From contig DAOVRE010000041.1 in NCBI GenBank assembly GCA_030628305.1, positions 1 to 9,343 on the forward strand: a stretch of DNA of 9,343 nt, read 5' to 3'. Shown piece by piece: positions 5,928 through 9,343 of this stretch (positions are counted from its first letter, which is position 1; each line of letters begins with the position of its first letter). The notes beneath the pieces were generated by a model. That model was not told the DNA's origin, made no database searches, and saw only the letters and a list, made by a program, of their open reading frames with translations. This DNA comes from Candidatus Heimdallarchaeota archaeon. Lineage in GTDB: Archaea; Asgardarchaeota; Heimdallarchaeia; Heimdallarchaeales; Heimdallarchaeaceae. The position numbers were made by a program, and so were the translations under genes.

Positions 5928-7229
5928 CTAATTTGGGGGAAGTTTTAATTTCCCATAAATGCCGCCCCCTCCTTCAACGATTTCCAATTTGTTTTCCCTC
6001 ATTTTTTTGATGACCTCTCCTAAAGATAAATTAATACTCTTAATTTCTGAAATAGGTTTTTCAAGCAGAATCTCATACTCGCTACCAAGTTTAGATGTTA
6101 TCTCTTTGTATGCTGTTTTAACTTTTTTTGCGTTTGTACTCTTTATTTTGAATATTTCTGCTAATATCTCTGGAATCGGAACAATGTTCCAATAGTTTGG
6201 GCGATTTCTATTTTCTTTCTTTGTTGTAGTTATTGAATTAATCCTGTCTTTTACGCCTAATTTTAGCAAACCATTACAAACAGGGCATCGTTTTATCTTA
6301 CTTGTTATATCCTCAATCAACTCTTCCTGAACTTGCAAATCAAAGAAAATGAAATTTTGATTAGAAGTCATCTTGGGTTCTTCATCGTATCTAATTCTTC
6401 TTCTACATTTAAAACAAAAAGAACTATGATATTTACCTAATCTTGGTTCCAAACCCACGTTTGCTATAATTTTTCTCAAATCTTTTCTTTTTAGAATATT
6501 TGTGACATTTGTATAATTTAATGAATCAACTTCAATGATATTACATTCTCTTCCCATTTTACCTGGGTTTGGTGAGTGACTATCAGAATTAGTTATGTAT
6601 GTATAATTCCAGAGCTCTGATATTTGATCAGCCATTTGACTATTTGCTGACAATCCTAACTCAACAAAATCTATTTTACTCGCTTGATCTCCATAGCATT
6701 CCTTAAGACTAGAATATCTATTTGAACGGAAGATTGCTTTGAAAGGAGTAAAAGCATGAGCTGGACCAATAATCCCTCCATATTCATGAATGATCTCAAC
6801 CAACTCTTCTGCATTAATTTGCAGAATAGGTCTCCCTCCATATTTGTTCATATCAATTTTGTACCGTCTTTCAAACATCAAAGACAACTCATCAGCGGTT
6901 TCAATGTCTGGTAAGAAAAAAAGGTGGTGAATGCTCTCTTCATCCTCAATTTCACCTGTGGGAATGAACATCACCCTCTGCTTTTCTTTGCACTCGTAAA
7001 TCCCTTCTTCATGCATCTTTAGGTATTCCCTCAAATGCTCTCTCCATTTTGAATGTAAAATATCTCCAGTACCTATAAGATTCAAACCAATTGTATCACT
7101 TAGCCTTGAAATCATGGGGATAGTCATATTTTTTGAGGTTGCATAACTAAAACAGCTGTGTATGTGAAAATCAGCAAATATAGATGAATCACCTGACTTT
7201 CTGTCTGTTTCAGTAGGCATTATTGACAT
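5928..7229 (-). CDS. Endonuclease Q (PHP-domain DNA repair nuclease)
   Basis: EndoQ cuts DNA 5' to deaminated bases (uracil, hypoxanthine, xanthine) and abasic sites, starting a repair route typical of Thermococcales and some other archaea. The 433-aa length fits. Seen: PHP metal ligands in DFHIHS at 20-25, the TGDILHSKW block at 54-62 (Asp56), TGEIE at 91-95 (Glu93), GPAHAFTP at 155-162 (His158) and NSDSHSPNPGKMGRE at 214-228 (Asp216, His218). A zinc-ribbon pair follows, C272/C275 and C315/C318, then LGVKDRI at 324-330, the C-terminal PEILAEIF helix and EGGGGIYGKL at 419-428. The ATG at 7229 has the Shine-Dalgarno TAAGGAA six bases upstream; an internal ATG three codons later is less likely. 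The gap to zpr1 upstream is 14 bp, so they are one operon. All catalytic-looking residues are intact. A PolC- or HisN-type PHP phosphatase is excluded by the C-terminal blocks. Confidence 0.9.
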   Translation of the reverse strand: MSIMPTETDRKSGDSSIFADFHIHSCFSYATSKNMTIPMISRLSDTIGLNLIGTGDILHSKWREHLREYLKMHEEGIYECKEKQRVMFIPTGEIEDEESIHHLFFLPDIETADELSLMFERRYKIDMNKYGGRPILQINAEELVEIIHEYGGIIGPAHAFTPFKAIFRSNRYSSLKECYGDQASKIDFVELGLSANSQMADQISELWNYTYITNSDSHSPNPGKMGRECNIIEVDSLNYTNVTNILKRKDLRKIIANVGLEPRLGKYHSSFCFKCRRRIRYDEEPKMTSNQNFIFFDLQVQEELIEDITSKIKRCPVCNGLLKLGVKDRINSITTTKKENRNRPNYWNIVPIPEILAEIFKIKSTNAKKVKTAYKEITSKLGSEYEILLEKPISEIKSINLSLGEVIKKMRENKLEIVEGGGGIYGKLKLPPN

Positions 7230-7234
7230 AAAAA

Positions 7235-7241
7235 TTCCTTA
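7235..7241 (-). promoter_or_regulatory. Shine-Dalgarno of the endoQ gene
   Basis: Minus-strand TAAGGAA lies in the 14-bp gap after the zpr1 stop, six bases before the ATG at 7229. It supports that start over the in-frame ATG at 7220, and supports co-transcription with zpr1. Confidence 0.65.
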
Positions 7242-7243
7242 CA

Positions 7244-7861
7244 CTAGTTAGACGTGTTTTGAGCGTCTTCAAAAACCATGAGACCTGTTTTCAGTTTTTC
7301 TGCTTCCTCTTGAGTTAGTAGTTGCTTCTTTAGTTTAGAATAATCAAAGGGTATGAGAGACGAATTGCCAAATGGATCTTCAATCACTATTTCTATTGGC
7401 AAATTATTATCAATATACTCGTCAATCATTTTGATGAATTCATTTGTTCGATTAATTTCTTCTTCAGTTGTGGCATCCCGCAGTAAGAATTCTGCTTTTC
7501 CTTGAAAATCTCTTAACATTCCTTCAATATTAGTTATGAAACCATCTGCTTTAGGACCTGGTTCCAGGATTGCACCAATGGTTGGAAATCTGATTGTTCC
7601 GTTTGAACTTCTTACAATCTTGGAAGTATAATCATCCTTGTTTTCTGCTAGATATGTATATCGAGTAGGCTCATTAAATGCCAGATTTATGAAATCATTG
7701 TACTTGAAATGACAATCGGCGCAACTTAGATTGTAAAACCACATTTGAGGAAAGTGCGGAAAATCCAGTATTTTTTGTACAATTTTTGTGTTCTTACTTT
7801 CACAAACAGGACAGTTTGTCACCATCTCAGAATCAAGATTTTCAGTGCTCAAGTTATTCAA
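7244..7861 (-). CDS. ZPR1 zinc-finger protein (single-module archaeal type)
   Basis: Homologue of eukaryotic ZPR1, which carries two zinc-finger/beta modules and acts with eEF1A as a folding or binding partner. Archaeal forms have one module, as here (205 aa). Seen: a four-cysteine zinc ribbon C17-x2-C20 and C47-x2-C50, then a beta domain with NGTIRFPTIGAILEPGPKAD at 87-106, TNIEGMLRD at 110-118 and the family signature IEDPFGNSSLI at 160-170. The C-terminal 30 residues are charged and helical. The start is TTG at 7861, chosen because AAAGG lies five bases upstream; the first ATG (Met13) has no such site and sits only four residues before Cys17. It is the first gene of a zpr1-endoQ operon, with a TATA box 44 bp upstream. 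Its role in archaea is not established; binding aEF1A is an inference from eukaryotes. Confidence 0.88.
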   Translation of the reverse strand: MNNLSTENLDSEMVTNCPVCESKNTKIVQKILDFPHFPQMWFYNLSCADCHFKYNDFINLAFNEPTRYTYLAENKDDYTSKIVRSSNGTIRFPTIGAILEPGPKADGFITNIEGMLRDFQGKAEFLLRDATTEEEINRTNEFIKMIDEYIDNNLPIEIVIEDPFGNSSLIPFDYSKLKKQLLTQEEAEKLKTGLMVFEDAQNTSN

Positions 7862-7866
7862 AACAA

Positions 7867-7871
7867 CCTTT
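7867..7871 (-). promoter_or_regulatory. Shine-Dalgarno deciding the TTG start of zpr1
   Basis: Minus-strand AAAGG, followed by TTGTT, lies five bases before the TTG at 7861. Spacing and match favour this start over the downstream ATG at 7825. Confidence 0.55.
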
Positions 7872-7900
7872 CTTAGCCCAAATTTAAAGTTTGAGATGAC

Positions 7901-7909
7901 TTATTTAAA
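7901..7909 (-). promoter_or_regulatory. Candidate TATA box of the zpr1-endoQ operon
   Basis: Minus-strand TTTAAATAA is centred about 44 bp from the TTG start. A transcription start near 7879 would leave an 18-base leader with the Shine-Dalgarno, the same arrangement as the isomerase gene. A weaker TTTAAATT lies at 7881-7888. Confidence 0.5.
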
Positions 7910-7938
7910 ACAGATTCGTTAAATTGGCTGGAATAAGT

Positions 7939-7946
7939 TTTTTTAT
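7939..7946 (+). promoter_or_regulatory. Candidate TATA box of the glycosylase gene (leaderless)
   Basis: TTTTTTAT is centred about 25 bp before the ATG at 7968, with no Shine-Dalgarno in between (the bases before the ATG are CTATAGTAATA). This suggests a leaderless mRNA. The 106-bp spacer therefore holds two back-to-back promoters about 37 bp apart. Confidence 0.4.
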
Positions 7947-7967
7947 GCATTCTCGCCTATAGTAATA

Positions 7968-8591
7968 ATGAAAATCAATCTTGAAGAGATATATGATCTA
8001 TTATTCGAATATTATGGTCCTCAAGATTGGTGGCCAGGCGAAGGATTAGAAATAGCCATTGGTGCAATATTAACTCAGCAGACAATTTGGAATAATGTTG
8101 AAAAAGCGATTGAATGCTTAAAGGAAGCAAATTGTTTGAATATTGAATGTTTAAAGAATGTTTCATTAGAAAAACTGGAGAAACTTATCCAATCGAGCGG
8201 CTATTATAAGGCGAAAGCTAAAACACTGAAAAATTTGATTAATTTACTGATAAAAATCCCTCAACCAGATCGCAATGCTCTACTATCAGTCAAAGGAATA
8301 GGAGATGAAACAGCTGATTCCATTTTATTGTATTGGTTTGAACAACCTTACTTTGTCATAGACTCATACACCTTCAGAATTTTTCAGAGATTGGGATGCT
8401 ATGAAGGTAAAGATTATTTGGAACTCCAAAGAGTATTTATGGAAATTTTACCATGTGATACCAAATTATACAATGAATATCACGCTTTAATTGTTGAACA
8501 TGCAAAAAGACACTGCGTCAAAACCAATCCAATATGTGATGATTGTCCTTTAGCTAAGAATTGCTCATATATTAATAAACCAAACATTTAG
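7968..8591 (+). CDS. HhH-GPD DNA glycosylase, endonuclease III-related (COG2231 type)
   Basis: Base-excision repair glycosylase of the helix-hairpin-helix family with a 4Fe-4S cluster; 207 aa, close to endonuclease III (about 210). Seen: IGAILTQQTIWNNVEKAI at 31-48 (the LSAQTTD-like helix of Nth), the hairpin SVKGIGDETADSILLYW at 107-123, the general-base aspartate in FVIDSYTFRI (Asp132), and the cluster C183-x6-C190-x2-C193-x5-C199. The residue aligned with the Nth lyase lysine (Nth GVGRKTA) is Asp113 in GIGDETA, so a beta-elimination lyase is unlikely and a monofunctional glycosylase is inferred. Members of this group include 3-methyladenine glycosylases (MagIII) and uncharacterised proteins, so the substrate is open. 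It is divergent from zpr1-endoQ. The next gene begins 28 bp downstream in the same direction. Confidence 0.88.
   Translation: MKINLEEIYDLLFEYYGPQDWWPGEGLEIAIGAILTQQTIWNNVEKAIECLKEANCLNIECLKNVSLEKLEKLIQSSGYYKAKAKTLKNLINLLIKIPQPDRNALLSVKGIGDETADSILLYWFEQPYFVIDSYTFRIFQRLGCYEGKDYLELQRVFMEILPCDTKLYNEYHALIVEHAKRHCVKTNPICDDCPLAKNCSYINKPNI
8566..8574 (+). promoter_or_regulatory. Possible internal TATA box for the aconitase-X gene
   Basis: CATATATTA lies in the last codons of the glycosylase gene. A start about 26 bp downstream would fall near 8597, leaving a leader of roughly 20 bases. The AT-rich background makes this weak; co-transcription with the upstream gene is equally possible. Confidence 0.25.
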
Positions 8592-8619
8592 ATGAATAGT
8601 AATAAGAGAGAAGATGATT

Positions 8620-9343
8620 ATGTTTCTTACGAAAGATCAAGAAGAAATGCTATCTGGTATGAAAGGAGAGGCAATAGCAAAGAGCATGGAATTGATCGTA
8701 AAGATTGGGGACGTTTACAATGCTGAGCAACTAATCCCCATAAAAAGCGCACAAGTTGCAGGTGTTTCATATTTAACTGTAGGAGAATCAATTTTTTCCT
8801 TTTTTGAACTATTATCGAAAGACGCTGTTAAAGTCAAAGTTCCTACTTGGTTGAACCCCGCGGGAATGGACATGAAAAAATGGAAAGAGATGAAAATCAG
8901 TGAAGATTTTGCAGAAAAGCAATTTAGAATTGTAAAATTTTATGAAAGCTTGGGGATTAAACCTACTCTCACATGTGCTCCCTATTTAATCGGTCACACC
9001 CCATCTTATGGTGATCATCTAGCATGGAGCGAATCATCAGCTGTCTCAATGGCTAACAGTTTTTACGGTGCTAGAACGAATAGAGAAGGTGCTCCTTCTT
9101 CATTGGCTTCTGCTATTACTGGTTTAACTGCTAATTACGGTTTACATATAACCGAAAATCGTAATCCCAAAATATTGGTGGATATAAAAACCAACCTAGA
9201 AAGCTTTTCTGATTATTCTGCCCTTGGTTATTGGTTTGGTAAGAAGTTTCATGATTTAATTCCTTATTTTGTCAATATTCAAAGTTTAAACATAAATGAA
9301 GCTAAAATGTTAGCTGCAGCATTAGCCACTTCAGGGAGTGTCG
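8620..9343 (+). CDS. Aconitase X catalytic large subunit, probably phosphomevalonate dehydratase (3'-truncated by window)
   Basis: In most archaea this subunit, with a small partner, dehydrates (R)-5-phosphomevalonate to trans-anhydromevalonate 5-phosphate in the modified mevalonate pathway to isoprenoid lipids. The frame stays open to the window edge: 241 residues, about 60% of the usual 400. Seen: the N-terminal MFLTKDQEEMLSGMKGEA, AQVAGVSYLTVGE at 44-56, LTCAPYLIGHTPSYGDHLAW at 117-136 with Cys119 as a likely cluster ligand, and ESSAVSMANSFYGARTNREG at 138-157, then GLTANYGLH. These blocks are typical of AcnX and absent from classical aconitase. The start may be the ATG at 8620 or the one two codons earlier (8614); a stop at 8593 limits it upstream. 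A purine-rich AAGAGAGAAG precedes both. Bacterial AcnX proteins act on hydroxyproline-derived substrates, so the assignment rests partly on the archaeal context. Confidence 0.88.
   Translation, partial: MFLTKDQEEMLSGMKGEAIAKSMELIVKIGDVYNAEQLIPIKSAQVAGVSYLTVGESIFSFFELLSKDAVKVKVPTWLNPAGMDMKKWKEMKISEDFAEKQFRIVKFYESLGIKPTLTCAPYLIGHTPSYGDHLAWSESSAVSMANSFYGARTNREGAPSSLASAITGLTANYGLHITENRNPKILVDIKTNLESFSDYSALGYWFGKKFHDLIPYFVNIQSLNINEAKMLAAALATSGSV

Noticed and set aside
5959..6195. Plus-strand hydrophobic frame of 78 codons inside endoQ
   Set aside because: The hydrophobic look comes from reading Lys/Glu codons on the opposite strand; no start signal, and the position is fully explained by endoQ.
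7862..7967. C/D-box-like motif GAGATGACTT in the divergent spacer as a guide RNA
   Set aside because: It does not match the RTGATGA C box and no paired D box or C'/D' set was found; promoter elements explain the spacer better.
8592..8726. Short frame starting ATG right after the glycosylase stop (MNSNKREDDYV...)
   Set aside because: It overlaps the aconitase-X gene out of frame, is only about 44 codons long and has no recognisable features; the aconitase-X frame is strongly supported.
1..9343. CRISPR arrays, insertion sequences, integrase sites, toxin-antitoxin or defence genes
   Set aside because: I saw no regularly spaced repeats, transposase or integrase motifs, or small paired toxin-antitoxin frames; every substantial frame belongs to a housekeeping or repair family.

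Overview
The window is archaeal. The gene content is diagnostic: an archaeal e2b2/ribose-1,5-bisphosphate isomerase, a Nep1 pseudouridine methyltransferase, an alpha-beta fused ADP-forming acyl-CoA synthetase, endonuclease Q, a single-module ZPR1 protein, and the aconitase-X subunit that archaea use in the modified mevalonate pathway. The one tRNA gene has two introns, each with the bulge-helix-bulge (BHB) fold cut by the archaeal splicing endonuclease. The DNA is AT-rich, promoters are TATA-like, and three of the eight protein genes have non-ATG starts (TTG, GTG, TTG). The mix of genes would suit an Asgard archaeon or a relative, but that is a guess.

Layout. Positions 28-2832 are all on the minus strand, transcribed lipB -> lipA -> tRNA-Val(CAC) -> ribose-1,5-bisphosphate isomerase. 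The lipB stop and lipA start overlap by one base (TAATG), so octanoyl transfer and sulfur insertion for lipoate are coupled. The tRNA appears to have its own TATA box over the lipA stop and a T8 terminator. A 94-103 bp divergent spacer leads to nep1 (plus strand), which ends at a perfect 8-bp hairpin. Next is the long acd gene (3754-5907), probably read from a leaderless transcript. It converges, with a 20-bp gap, on a minus-strand pair zpr1 -> endoQ (7861 to 5928). A 106-bp spacer separates that pair from a plus-strand HhH-GPD DNA glycosylase gene, followed by an aconitase-X gene cut off by the window end.

How the genes fit together. Four themes are present: lipoate assembly (lipB-lipA), nucleotide/ribose salvage plus acyl-CoA energy conservation (e2b2 isomerase, acd), ribosome and translation maintenance (nep1, tRNA-Val, zpr1), and repair of deaminated or damaged bases (endoQ and the divergent glycosylase). 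The last gene belongs to isoprenoid lipid synthesis. No mobile element, CRISPR array, phage gene or defence island is visible, and no gap between genes reaches 300 bp. I see no clearly novel multi-gene system. The most distinctive items are the two-intron tRNA, the two recurring start-site architectures (TATA about 25 bp from a start with no Shine-Dalgarno, versus TATA about 44 bp from a TTG start with one), and the divergent repair locus.
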